A program made the translations under genes and the position numbers. Below are positions 30,561-42,373 of a DNA stretch of 64,000 nt, in pieces (positions within the stretch are counted from its first letter, which is position 1; every line of letters starts with the position of its first letter). The notes below the pieces were generated by a model. The model was not told where the DNA came from. It did no database searches and saw nothing but the letters and a program-made list of their open reading frames with translations. Origin of the DNA: Plumapathes pennacea. Lineage: Eukaryota; Cnidaria; Anthozoa; Antipatharia; Myriopathidae. Where the stretch lies: contig OZ038463.1 of assembly GCA_964036295.1 (NCBI GenBank), positions 18,153,069-18,217,068 on the forward strand. Direction: 5' to 3'.

Positions 30561-32530
30561 TACTTTCGAGAGACTGGGAACGAGTTTTGGGGGACTGGTA
30601 ACTAGAACTCATGACGACTTGCTCTCAAAATGGTGGGTAACAATCGATGTCCAAGTCTTTTTTGCGTCCTGTTTAAAGTTTGTTTCGTAGCTATCCTCTG
30701 TGATAACTATTTTTGATGTGGCTTCTTAAACAGTGTGTGTTTGTTTGCTGAATGACAGATGTCCGTATTTGCAACGTGAGTACACGTATGTATTTTTAGG
30801 ATCGACAGCTGCAATTGTATTTTGTAGATCGTAATGATATGATATATAGTTTTTACGTTAGAATAAAGCTTTTTGCAGTTTGGTGTTTGTAAAAGCTTTC
30901 TATTTTGTTATTTCGCAATTCCGCTATTTCTCTCTTGAGATTATCATTCTATGGTATACGAATATCTATTTAATTCTTATTACGAAGAATCCGATTGATC
31001 TTAGTGTATTCTTAAAAGTTACACCTTAGGTTTAATACTTAGTTGTTCAGAAGTTTTTAGATTGGTTCTTGGGGGTCTGGGATATGTTTTGTATTTTGTG
31101 CAGTATTTGTCACTGTTTATGATGAAATTATGCCATTATGAATTTGGCACATTATTTGATAAAGAAGAAAAAATATAGAACTGTGAACACTCAGATTTTA
31201 TTCAGGGATTGATTATAGTCATGACACAATTTCCTTATATCATTCGTTGTCTTGTAACAAACATCTATTTTTTAAATTTATTTATAGATGTATCAAGTTT
31301 ATTATGAAATCTTTATTTCTTATTTGAAACGAGCATGATTTTTTATTGAAGAAAACATGGTTTGAGAACAGGTTAGTGTATTAAGCAATATATTAATTTA
31401 TATTTTTCATGTTATGAACCAAAATCCTATATTTGTGGTCTTTGTTGTAAACCCATTTAAGATTTGATTGACATAAAACTTCAAACTTTAACGAAACGAT
31501 TTATGAAGTGTCACAGGATATAGATAAACTGTGCTATAACATTTTTTATTAAAATGAAACATGGAATTTTTTGTGGTATCATTGTACTGTGTGGAACAAA
31601 AAAAAAACAGCAATCACCTGTTGGTAGCATGACAGATATCCAAAGGATAACTGGTTCAATCCAAAATGAGTGGACTTCCACCGTGGAATGGCCAACGCAA
31701 AAAGAAACTTTCGACAGCAAGGCCATCAAAATGGTGCATTTCCGTTGCTTCAGTCCTTTAGCAATTATAGCTAGGGCCTACATCAATGAAAAGAAACCTA
31801 CAATAAACATTCCATCCAGAAATATTGTAATAAACGGTCGTTATAAGGGAAGATGCTTACCTTTTGCAACTCTCCAGGTACTGATGTCCAATCTATGTCT
31901 TCCTTGTAACATGTCTTTAGGTCTTGATCGAGTTTTGTTACACGATTCATGTTTTTCTGAACTGCTCAGGCTCTGAACTGCTGTACGATTTGAGGGATTT
32001 GTGATTTGTGCATTCTGAGTGCTAGGTTATAAAAGCTAGATTCTTGTGTAGGACGTCCCGTCAACTTCGTAAACGGAAGGGGTGTGAAAAGATATAATTG
32101 ACATTTTTTCTCTCCTGTGGATTTCTTTAATTGGCACTTTTTATCCGGTTGTAAGAAGGAAGGTATTGCAATACTTTAAAGAAAAAAAGAAAGAAACAGT
32201 TGTTGTGGATAAATAAAAGTTCAAAGCTTCTGTGCAACTGAATTATTTATTGTTGGACATTTTATTCATCATATTGATACACGCTATAAATCAGTGATTG
32301 AAGGTATAAATGGCGTCTCGGATTACTGTGTGATCTACAAAAGGAGCGTCGTTATTCCATATCCATTTTCAGCGTTAATGTTGTGGTTCTCCGTCAAGGT
32401 ATAACACTTTATTCCAGTGCAAGTCATAGTAGAACCATATTTTACATTTTTTTTCTAAGTTTGCGAATATGTACTTCATCTGACTTGTTCTTCTCGCGAA
32501 ACTGTGTGTTTCCCTGCACCAAAACTGAGA
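30561..32530. other. Intergenic; one unrecognised 140-codon frame
   Basis: The plus-strand frame 31554-31976 starts MKHGIFCGIIVLCGTKKKQQ and contains SIQNEWTSTVEWPTQKETFD; it has no recognisable domain and no splice support. Otherwise the stretch is A/T-rich with no visible feature. Confidence 0.3.
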
Positions 32531-32535
32531 GGTCA

Positions 32536-32800
32536 AGATCCACTTAATGATAAAGTTTTTTCACAACCATTGCCATGTAGGAAGAGAGCCAACCTGAATG
32601 TATCGCAATCTCCCAGGGGCTTTTTCCAAAAGATTTGGTTTGTCCAGATAGGCCAGTTAGATAAAGAGTAAAAGACGTCTCCGTTGATATGCTGAAGAAG
32701 ATTCATTCTTTCCTTTGTGATATCAGCCGTTGATGCATTTTGCACAAAGTCAGCGTATGCTGTTATAAAAGAGTTCAAACCCATCACCTCTTGATTTGAA
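32536..32800 (-). pseudogene. Unidentified coding fragment
   Basis: The minus-strand frame reads MGLNSFITAYADFVQNAST, INGDVFYSLSNWPIWTNQIF and WKKPLGDCDTFRLALFLHGN before a stop. Composition and codon use look protein-coding and an acceptor-like site precedes it (AATCAAG). I do not recognise the family. No start codon or other exon was found, so it is listed as a fragment. Confidence 0.4.
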
Positions 32801-33029
32801 TTTGTTGAACTACAACATATCCATTTATTTATAAACACAATATAATGTACCACACTTGTGTCATGAGGTCAGCTGTAGCGTTGGCTTGTTGTATAATTAA
32901 CCACAGGAAACTGACACGATGACCATTTTTTAAATAAGAGGTCATAGTTTTCAATTGCATAATGTAACACAATACACAGCATGTTCGTTTGGGAACGTGC
33001 CCTTTGGTCTCCTTTTCAGACACGTTTGG

Positions 33030-33544
33030 AGGAAGCTGCCAAGTTTTTTTGCACGCCATCCTGATGCACATTATGCCGCGGAAATTCCGACCACCCTTTA
33101 CGTTCGTTGTTTGACCTTTTTCTGGGTTTTACACGTTTTTTTATGTACGTGCTGATTTAGGCATATCTTTGTTTCAAAGTGAGAGTAATCAGAGCAAGAT
33201 TTTTACCTGAAAAAACAGAGCAAGTGTTGACGGATTGTTTTTTCTCCTGGTCTATCAGCTTCAGCGATAGAGCTGACTGAAGGCCGATTGGAATTTAATT
33301 GTAGGTTTGAAGTGTACAAATATCTAAGTTCAAGGACATGAAGATTTGGATCAATCTCTCGGCGCATTTTCACAATTTTATTTTTACTCTTTAATGACGA
33401 TCACAGCATGACGTGTTTTGCTCAGAAACAATTGGGGCCAACACGCTGCCAACGAACCTTGCACGCCATCCTGATGCACATTATGCCGCGGAAATTCCAG
33501 CCACCCTTTTCCGATCCGTTGTGCGCACATTCGTTTTTTTCTTT

Positions 33545-33582
<38 letters not shown>

Positions 33583-34205
33583 ACGTGCTGCGTCAAGCAT
33601 ATTTTTTGTTACAAATTGAGAGAGAACAGATCAGTAATTGTCACTGATCGGACAAACCAGAGCATTAGTTGAACAGAATAGAATAACTAGAATATAACAG
33701 TACTAAACTCAAGACAGAGCAAGAATTGAACAATAAAGAAGACGGAAAGAAGTATCTGAACAGCGAGTCACACCTGAGATCTGCTTAGTATTCAACTATG
33801 TCAAAGCGGTCATGTTTTGCACAGCAGGTTAATGCGTGCGCTCAAGAAGAATTGAAAATAAGAATGTACGCATTCTTTTAAAGTTTATTGAAACATTAAT
33901 TTGGCGAAAGTTTCCTACTCGAGCATGTATGAGGACATCATCACTACAAAAGCGAACCATCTTTGTATGTTTTGTTACTTGTAGAACGGGGCAACAAACG
34001 GCAAATGTAACTAAATGAATACGGAGGGATAGATCAAAAAGCGGCACGCAAAGCTCAACTTACCGGCAAATCGTAAAGTACGATATGAAGGTAGGGGCCG
34101 TTTTCTCTCAAGGCCTATCAGCTTTCGAGGCAGAGCTGACTGAAGGGTTTAGGAATTAAAACCTTGAATATATTTAATTGTTGGTTTAAAGTGTACAAAC
34201 ATCTT
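33030..34205. repeat. Duplicated non-coding block and poly(T) run
   Basis: The sequence GCACGCCATCCTGATGCACATTATGCCGCGG at about 33050 recurs at about 33460. GGTCTATCAGCTTCAGCGATAGAGCTGACTGAAGG near 33250 recurs, diverged, near 34110. The two words keep their order, so a block of several hundred bases was duplicated. A run of T lies at about 33546-33577. No gene was found. Confidence 0.65.
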
Positions 34206-35009
34206 AAGACTTTTACTATTCTTTTAACATATATAACATCGACAAGGAATGTGGGGTCATAAACATCTGTGTTTTATAGAACGAGGCATGTAGTAAGACG
34301 TTCGGGAAGAGGCAGCAAGCAAAGTTTGCAGTGTTTTCTGAAGTAGTCAGAATAAACGCACTTGAAAACTGCGACATTTTACCCTACATGAGTGGAGCAC
34401 ATGATGTCGTCCACATGGCAACATAAATCCTGTTTCAGAAACGAATTCCGCATATAATTGATGAACCATCGGTCAACCACGCCTCCATCGGACAGTTGAC
34501 TTAAGAATCGTGTTTGACATTTAGATCATTGAATCCTCCTATATTTCATAATGAGGTCATTTCCCGGTACAATTATGTCCAGCAACCGAAACACAATGCC
34601 AAATGAAGGTCTTGGGGATGCTACTGTGCACATATCGAACCATCGGACTGGTCGGTCCCCATCTGACATCTGAGCCGACACTGATCGTGCTTGACCGGGC
34701 CTTGTTCCCAGGCCGTCTTTGTGCAATTTTATCATCGGAATCAGTCACAAGTGCCCAGGCCGTTGGACGTCAGATCGTCAAACTCTAACCGCGGGTTAGA
34801 AAATATTTATAGCATTCTTTCCATCTAACCATCGGACACCATCTGAATATATACTTGACGGTCGGACTCAGATGGTGTATTGATTAATTTCTCTAAACGG
34901 CCATCGGACTTTCTCGATCACTTCCAAGTCAAATGGAAGTCAGTTCGCCTGCGCGCGGGCATAGTTTCAGACGTAGACTCCATCTGTTCATCGGACATCA
35001 TCTGATTAT
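34206..35009. other. Intergenic with CATCGGAC-type repeats
   Basis: A 63-bp unit (CATCGGACACCATCTGAATATATACTTGACGGTCGGA type) at about 34828 recurs near 34993, running into the 3' end of the RPA-like pseudogene. Scattered CATCGG words occur from 34440. No gene was found. Confidence 0.5.
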
Positions 35010-36043
35010 CTACTTGTCCGTCGGACACGGATGGGGTGTATTGGACATGTGTGGACTTTCCACTGTAAAATGTACGGACCTTCGATTCTGGCAATTGGAA
35101 AGAACCATTGAGTGCCCACATCTGTCGCATTTGACAATCAAACTGGCTGTAGCTTGTAACAGCTTCCTTGAACAGTGGACACAAACGGGGTATAGCTCAA
35201 CTCGTTCGACAGACTTGATACAGGGCACAACCACTGTTGAGTCTTCGTCATGTTCAAGTAATGTATTTTCTATCGTTATCTCCGTTAGCTTCTCGTCTTC
35301 CGTTTGTGAGATGATGGAACTTGGAGTTGTTAATTTCTTGACACCATTCCAGCAGCGTACGCGTGAATTAGTTATGTTGTAGACACTGCCCATTTTTACA
35401 GAAGGGATGTTCTGTTCAAACAGACTTATCTTTATCTCCCCTTTTGTGTCCAAAAGTGGTGCTTCCGCCATTTTTAGACTTCGGGGGCCTACAGTAGATG
35501 TGTCACTGATGTTAGCAATTTTCGCCTTCAACAATACAAAATCTCCCTCTTCGGAGAACTCGAGGATTTCCTTCACGGGCATGCACTTCTTACAAGACAG
35601 TTCAAGGTACTGAAAGCAGTACTCAGTTGGGCTGGGATGAGTAATCTCTGTCATATCGTTGATGATGAGTTTTGCATGGTCTGGCGTATAAGTGTATTTT
35701 CTGATTTTCACAGGCGTACGTGTATTTCGCTGTCAGAAAGCATTGGTCACTTCCGCGGTGAGTACACAAGTGCATCGACTTCATCTTTGGTTTGCAGAAT
35801 GAGGGTGGAGTACTTCATAGTCTTCCGCTTGTTTGAAACCGGCGATGACAACAAGTGTACGTAGCCAATAACACTGTCCTCCTTGGTCGATTTTGTTGGG
35901 GTTCTGGGAGCACTTGTTTTCTCGACTTCTATTGATACATCCTCGCCTTTCTCTAGATTACTCCGTTCCAACAAGCGAGCGTTAGCGTCACCAACGTGAC
36001 TTGTTTTATCCTTTTTGTCTTTCTTGCTTTTTCTTTTCTTCAT
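35010..36043 (-). pseudogene. RPA-like single-strand DNA-binding protein, broken
   Basis: Starting at 36043 (MKKRKSKKDKKDKTSHVG) the frame encodes a lysine-rich tail and an OB-fold beginning (VIGYVHLLSS, STLILQTKDEVDALVYSPRK), then meets TGA at 35747-35749. About 30 bases later the reading frame changes and continues to 35010 with TPVKIRKYTY, a second OB-fold (DFVLLKAKIANISD, GEIKISLFEQNI) and a C4 zinc motif (CVHC-x14-CDRC). The OB-plus-zinc layout is that of RPA70 DBD-C. Helitrons of plants and some animals carry RPA-like genes, and a Helitron N-terminal pseudogene lies 2.8 kb upstream on the same strand, so this was probably Helitron cargo. One nonsense change and one frameshift make it inactive as read. 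Confidence 0.6.
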
Positions 36044-36070
36044 CGTACGCAAAGTTTCGCAAAGCCCCAA

Positions 36071-37339
36071 GTTGGGGCGTACACTGGAAGGGGCGTGGGC
36101 TTCTGTGCCTACCGCTGACCAAAGGTCGCAGAGTGACTACAGAGTGACTACAATGTTTCTCCGCTGTGCACAAAAACCGTGTTGTACTGCCAGCTTTTTT
36201 TATGCTTTATGGGTGGGGAATGCTTTCATTGTTCACCAGCAGTAAAATGTTCATTGTCGATCAGGGCTCCTGTAGTGATGCGTGGGAAAGTACAGGGTAT
36301 ATGCATTTAGCAGGTTCTTGATCTTGGAGATCCAGCATGTGGGCCAGGAATCTAAGCTGATGGGGTATAACTTGTAGGATAAGGGTTTTTTCCGGACCTG
36401 TTGTACATCTGAGTTAGACACCAAGTGTAACTCCTGTAAGAGTTGATCTTGTTGGTAACACCTTTGGAGATGACCCATGATTTAGTTACATCCATATGAG
36501 ATCACTGCTGACACATGCAGCATTGAACAGATTCAGTGCTTTGATGGGTATGGTCGTGCTTTTCCAGACTTTCTACAGCTTCTTGTCTCTAATCATATGA
36601 ACTGTATGAAGTTCACTGATGTTGTCTACATTGTCACTGTTCGTTTGTAGCTCCAATATAATGAGATACATATCCACATGTATCTGTTGGTACGATATTA
36701 TGTTGCTGGATCATCCCTGTTCTGATTGGTAGTGAACATGTACTCCAGTTAGCAATGTATGTGGAACAAGTTGCTCCATCTGCAATTCATAACAAGATAC
36801 ATATAACAAGTGTCAGTTAAACTAGAAATACGATAATCGCAGATACCCCTCACTCCGTCCTGCACTGGCATATATTAGAAGTTTCGACGCAAATAAATAA
36901 ACATAGAAGTAATGTGTCTATTTTATACGACCTTTGATGTAACCAGCTTGTTGTAGTTGACGGAGCAAACGTGTTAAAATAACGTTTTACTACTTGTACT
37001 ATACCAAGTGCTGAACACTTAAAGGAGAAAAAGAGTGGTCTGAAATATAGTAACTTTGTGTTACTAAGCTCTGACCCAATAAGAAAACAACATATATATC
37101 AGCATCAATTTTTTTTATTCTTAATCTTATTTTCATCATCATCATACAGCACACTATTCATTGTGTGCCCTTTTTATCATACTTTTGTGTTACTCTTCAT
37201 CAAGTGCTCCTGCCTGGTACGAAAACCCAAAACCTTGTAGGAAAAAGTAGGAACGTACTCTCCAACCAAAAGCATGCAGAAGCACAATCACTTGGAGGAT
37301 AAGGGAATAATAACTATCATGAACTTAATACAGGTAAAC
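36071..37339. other. Intergenic, nothing recognised
   Basis: This stretch is A/T-rich. The expected middle and C-terminal parts of a Helitron Rep/helicase were looked for on the minus strand and not seen. Confidence 0.4.
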
Positions 37340-37552
37340 AACCCTTTCACTCCCAAGCCTAAATGCAGAATCCCTCAGCTTTCTCAAAATACATTATATA
37401 AAATAAATTATGTAGTGAGCAGTGACAGTTTAGTCAGCATTCACTTAACCAAAAAGGTACAAAAAGCTATATATTCTCTATACTGTACAATACAGCACAC
37501 TTTCAACTGAAGGAGAAAATTGAATTTGATCACTCTTAGGTGTGAAAGGGTT
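37340..37552. mobile_element. MITE of the CCCTTTCACTCCCAAG family, copy 2
   Basis: It is bounded by AACCCTTTCACTCCCAAG and the inverted TTAGGTGTGAAAGGGTT, with TAAAC directly repeated at 37335-37339 and 37553-37557. It is 213 bp and non-coding. It shares its ends with the element at 11558. Confidence 0.75.
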
Positions 37553-37557
37553 TAAAC

Positions 37558-38863
37558 TTGTTGTTACAACATTGGTTACTGTCTACCTTGGTGCTGGCCT
37601 TACTCACATGTTATTGCCACTTATATTACATAACTGTACAGAAGTTTCCTTTATAAAAAGCAAACAACCCTCTAACAAATAAGTAAATAACATAACCTTG
37701 TGTCAAAAAGGTACACAGAAAAAAAATACTTGGCTCTAAGCATGTCATCAACTTGAGCACAGTACAGTACCATTCCAAATTTTAAGAAAACATACAGATA
37801 TACCGAAATTGTTTTGTGGCGTACTCAACAGAATATACAGGCCAATGTTTTTGAGAACATTTTCCTTTGGCATTCTTGTTGGACCAGACAATCGGGTCGT
37901 ACACGTCAGCATTAAGTTCATTTTTGGCTCCTGACAATCTTACACTTTCATGATGTCAGTGACTTGGTATATGAGGATCCCTTAACAGCACAGGAGTTGG
38001 CTTCTCAGATGAAAACACATGTTCAGGTTTTTGTCTTCGGTACATATTGTTGCAAATTTATTATACAGTACTTACCTATAAACAACATAGAAATTGAACT
38101 TCCATTTGGACCGAAGTGTAAGTTTAGCCAAGGAACCTCTTTCTTTGCTCCTACAAAAATCAGAAAAGGCACCAAGTTTTCAGTGGATTAGTAAGATAAT
38201 TCACATGATGTACACAATACAATGCACTTTCATAGCTAACCTGTACTATTCATCCACAATTGACATAAATTTTGGAAGGATGCTGCAAAAGAACTGGTGC
38301 ACTGTAAATAAATACTTGTTGTCCTGATAATAGAGGCCAATTCTTTACTCAAAACACTGCTATAAATGTTTTTGGTTATTCCCGAGCGTAATATCAAGTG
38401 CACATGGCATAAAACAAATGCACATTATCATATGGACAACTAAAGAAACTTCACTGCATAGATCATAAATCACAGTAAATTAATTAAGCACTGTAGTAAA
38501 AATTGGCAAATATTCTAAAAAACACAAACTACAGCTTTTGCAATAGTAAATCAAAGTACAAACACATGTATACAGTATTGTGTTCTCTTCGATCCTTGTG
38601 TATGAAAATGCAGCAAATAATAACAAAACACATTCAGTGGTCTGATAAACATGAGTTCAGATTCAAAACTTTTTGGAACATTCAGGAACAAAATATCACC
38701 ATGTATTGTTTGTTCAGCTGTTCTTCTTTGAAAATAAACAATGACAAAGAATGGCCGCGTTGCAACTAATGCATAATTTTGCCAATTTGGCCATCAATAC
38801 ACAGAATCAAAAATATAAATACAACAACCATAAAAGCCATACAGAATAGTTTTCAATTCTTAC
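37558..38863. other. Intergenic or intron, nothing recognised
   Basis: This lies downstream of the donor that ends the Helitron N-terminal fragment; no acceptor-supported coding exon was found on the minus strand. It is A/T-rich. Confidence 0.4.
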
Positions 38864-39716
38864 CTGCCTCTTGCTTCCTGATGATAAGAACGGGCAGATC
38901 ACTCACATTGGCTGGAAGAGTGCTGAGAAATCCCTGAACATCCTGTGGCAAGTTGAGGACATGACTTTTGTACCCACGCTGGCCGCCGTGTTTCCGGTCA
39001 ACACACATGATGGGGAAAGCTCTGGCGATCAGCATTTCCTCTACTTCGGTGAGGGCCTGTAGTTCTGCAGGGACTGTCCCAGGATCCATGTCGTTTTCAG
39101 CCGAGAACAATCGACACGAGGTCTTTTTGTCGCGTTTGCACCTGGTGCAGGTATAGTTCAGCTCGGGCACACTTTGGTTGGTGATCGGTCATGTTTCTTT
39201 GCATACCTTGCAGCGTAAGTGTCTGAGATTTTCCTCAAAGCGGTGAAAGGCAGTGAGTTCCTCCTGTACCCACTCTTGTTCGTTAAATGGAGGGGTTTCT
39301 GGATTTGCCCACCCACGGTTATGCAAATATTGTTGTTTCTGTCTGCGACGTCTTTCGACAACTGCAGCACGTTGTTGTCGGCGTCGAGTGTTGGCTCCAT
39401 TTTGAGCTTGAAGCCTGCGGGTATTCTGTTCAGACGATTCATTGGCACGTCGAGAAGCTACTCGCTGGAGATTGGATTCTCTTTGCGGAGTTCTCTGCTT
39501 GGCCCGCCTTTGTTTCTGAAGTTTCCGATTTGCTTTCAAGCGTTGTTCTCTTTGTGGAGTCTTTTCGTCGGCACGTGATTGTCGTCCTCTCTCTAGACGT
39601 ATTTGGCGCTGTTCGATCGTTTCACGATTTCGCCTTGCCCGTGCCTGTTCCCTTCTCTTTTGAAGACGAGCTTCGCGAGACCGTTCTGTTTCAAGTTTTC
39701 TAGTTTTCAAATTCAT
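38864..39716 (-). pseudogene. Helitron N-terminal (DUF6570-type) fragment with a premature stop
   Basis: From the ATG at 39716 (MNLKTRKLETERSREARLQK) the protein has about 150 residues of R/E/Q-rich coiled-coil repeats, then NEQEWVQEELTAFHRFEENL and a Cys-rich start (LRCKVCKET). TGA at 39189-39191 interrupts the frame, which resumes in phase with TCTRCKRDKK, FSAENDMDPG, LTEVEEMLIARAFPIM, GGQRGYKSHVLNLPQDVQGF and ends at GCAG|GTAAG. This is the conserved N-terminal region of Helitron Rep/helicase proteins. Rep and helicase exons are missing, so it is a deleted copy. A YY1-like ATGGCGG and a CRE-like ATTACGTCAT lie upstream (39770-39805). Confidence 0.7.
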
Positions 39717-39740
39717 TTTCGTGAACGCAGTTACGTACAA

Positions 39741-40231
39741 TTGTTGCTTCGTTCAAATCTTTCTTAAAAACATGGCGGTGACGCTAGTCGATAATGATTA
39801 CGTCATTGCCTTATTTGGACATTGCCTTAGGCACCTGGCCTAAAAAGGTCGCATCGCACACACAAACACACGAACATTAGATTTCGAGATGGCGACGCGC
39901 TTGGAGTCTTCAAATGAGCCGACTATGCTGCATTAGCGTCGTAAATATTTCCCTCACTTCGTTCGGGGATAATGCTGAAGCAAGTTTTATACAAATACAG
40001 TCAAACCTCTCCTTACGGACACCTCTATATTATGGACACAAACATTCGGCCGCAGAGTCACATTAACAAATTGACGTCAGTTTTTTATGTGTCTGTCCTC
40101 TTATTGATCATGAAACGCGTCATAACATTGTCAAAAAGTTGTGGATCCACGAGGCGCTTCGCCAAAGCGAGAAACTGACGTGTTATTGTAAAAAAACCCA
40201 TTTACATTCTCTACCATTCTCTACCTCTCTA
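39741..40231. other. Promoter side of the Helitron fragment and an inverted copy of the 6.4-kb repeat
   Basis: The interval 40060-40190 is an inverted relative of 6585-6690. TACGGACACCTCTATAT occurs at 40014 and again at 40233, where the decayed Helentron ends. Confidence 0.55.
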
Positions 40232-42170
40232 GTACGGACACCTCTATATGCCTGATATTAGACTGATTGAAGTCATTTCTGTTAAGGCTAAATCCACTCA
40301 AGTCATATGTATCATCTGTATCTGACAAGGAAAGCTTTGTTTCAACAAAAATGTTGACATCAGCTTTTTGAATGTTGTAATCACTTCGCACATCATCTAT
40401 GTGTAGGTGGAGAGATCTAACATTCTGAAACAATAGTGTTTTTGTATGGGCTGAATCTATAATCTGTAACGTCACTTCTGTTCTCAGTCTGTTCATTTCA
40501 TTTTTAACTTTCTCACTAACCTTTATTTTGTTTTCATTTAAATTGAGAATATGCATTGTGGAACTGTTTCTTACTCGGCTCAAACCAACGTAATGCATGT
40601 GCTCCCTTGTGGATGCTGGAAAATCAACAACTGCTTCATCTAATGTGTCACCTTGACAACGGTGAATAGTCTTGGCAGCAGCAGGTCTAAGTGGAAATTG
40701 TCGTCGGAGAATTTGTACTTGACACTTTTATGATACGGAATTGTCTTGTTACCTCAAAAACTGGTGTCCAGTCTTTATTTATGTTTGTTCTGTACACATG
40801 TACATTTTCTCTGCGCTGCTTTCTGCCTATGTCAGGAAGTGGAAATGACACCCAAATAATACTTGGCCTGGTGGAATTGTCAACTCTGTAGTCTATGTTC
40901 TCTATCACACACTCTGCACCATTTGTTGTGAGACCATCAGTCACATCAACATTAGTTGTCAAGTCATATTTTGCCTCAGTTGCCACTGAAACTAGTGAAT
41001 ATAAACCCATTGTCTTTGTTGGATCATCTGGGATTTTATTTTTCATTTGTTTCTTCAGATCATCAGAAATATCCCCAACTTTAATGTCAACAGCCTTGAT
41101 CTGAGCTTTATCAGTTTTAGAGAGAGTATACAGGGCATTGTTGTGAGTATTTACTGATGCATTTGTAGTAAATAAATGTGTTATGTTCATAGGACTATTA
41201 TCTTCTCCAGACCTTACTTTCAGAAGTCTTTGTTTTAAAATGGCTATATATCATCTTCAGAGTACTTTCCTTCTCTCAAGCGATTGAGAAGCTCTGCAAA
41301 TTGTTTGTCATCTTTTTGTATCATTATTTCTGTCAATTCAAAGAGGGTGAAGTATTCTGTCCAACTGTTACTTGCTAAAGCATTATAGCCCATTTGAGAA
41401 TTTTCAAAGATCCATTTATCAAAAACTGGTTGTAACTGGAAAAGATCTCCAGCAGTTATTAAGCTTATTCCACCAAATGGCTCCATAATTCTCACATGTT
41501 GTAATCTTAAATTCAAAAAGTTGAACATGCCACTTCCAACCATAGAGATCTCATCAATGAATAGTACCTTTAGTTTTTTCAGTTTTGTCCTAATGGTGTT
41601 TACAGTAGTCTGTCATTGTCCAGTGCACAGTATTGAAAACCCCTATTGGCAGGTATTTTAAAAGTAGCATGTAATGTATTGCTTTTTATATTGAATGCTG
41701 CTTTACCAGTAGGGGCTGCTTTTAGAACTTTCACATCATCTGGATTTTCCCCTGCAATACTATTCAGATATCTGATCAGTGCTTCATACAATGCATTTGG
41801 TGACAGTACTTTTGCCAACTCCAGCACCTCCACTTAAGAACAATCTGAGAGGGTCATCTTTCGTTTTGATTGAATGTAAGACATGATAAAAAAACTGTCT
41901 TTGTTTTTCATTCAAAGAGCGGACAAGTGCATGATAATTGTCGTTAGACATGCGCTTTACAACAAGTTCCTCTTGATCATTACTTCTAGGAAAAATACCA
42001 ATATCATTGAGCAAATCATACTGGATATGCTGCTTGTTTTTGCCAGGGTCAAAGCAACCAAATAATCCACTAGGCTTGTCTTTAACAGCACAGTCCTGCT
42101 TATTGATATGTTCTGCATTTGGAGCAACATTGCCAAAGTTGTCACATTCAGCATAATTCATATCCTCCAT
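40232..42170 (-). pseudogene. Helentron PIF1-like helicase and endonuclease remnant
   Basis: Helicase motifs in order: Walker A LFLSGGAGVGKSTVTKC (about 41785-41850), AAPTGKAAFNI, Walker B in LKVLFIDEIS then MVGSGMFNFL (41543), GGISLITAGDLFQLQPVFD, LTEIM, AKTIHRCQGDTLDEAVVDF and MHYVGLSRVRN. The endonuclease start is KTLLFQNVRSLHLHIDDVRS, IFVETKLSLSDTDDTYDLSG, the exonuclease-endonuclease-phosphatase type that sets Helentrons apart from plain Helitrons. Frames change several times, for example between 41784 and 41600 and near 41190. Confidence 0.8.
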
Positions 42171-42373
42171 TGCTTTATCTAGTATTTCTGAATGGTATTC
42201 ATATTGGCACCTGTTGCAGAGAATCTCATCCTTAACCTTACCTGTTCAAATCGTTCTTGGTAAGTTTGACAGTCTTTCATCAAATCGATGCTCTCCTTTC
42301 GCCATGGTGTATAAAGCATAAGTTGCTCTCTACAATGGTTTTCTGGGTCCTTATCTTTATGGTATCTGACAGA

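Noticed and set aside
33384..33647. Frames encoding poly-Lys or poly-Phe
   Set aside because: They come from the poly(T) run.
35720..35760. An intron joining the two halves of the RPA-like gene
   Set aside because: The only GT...AG pair would give a 21-nt intron, too short to splice; a nonsense change plus a frameshift fits better.
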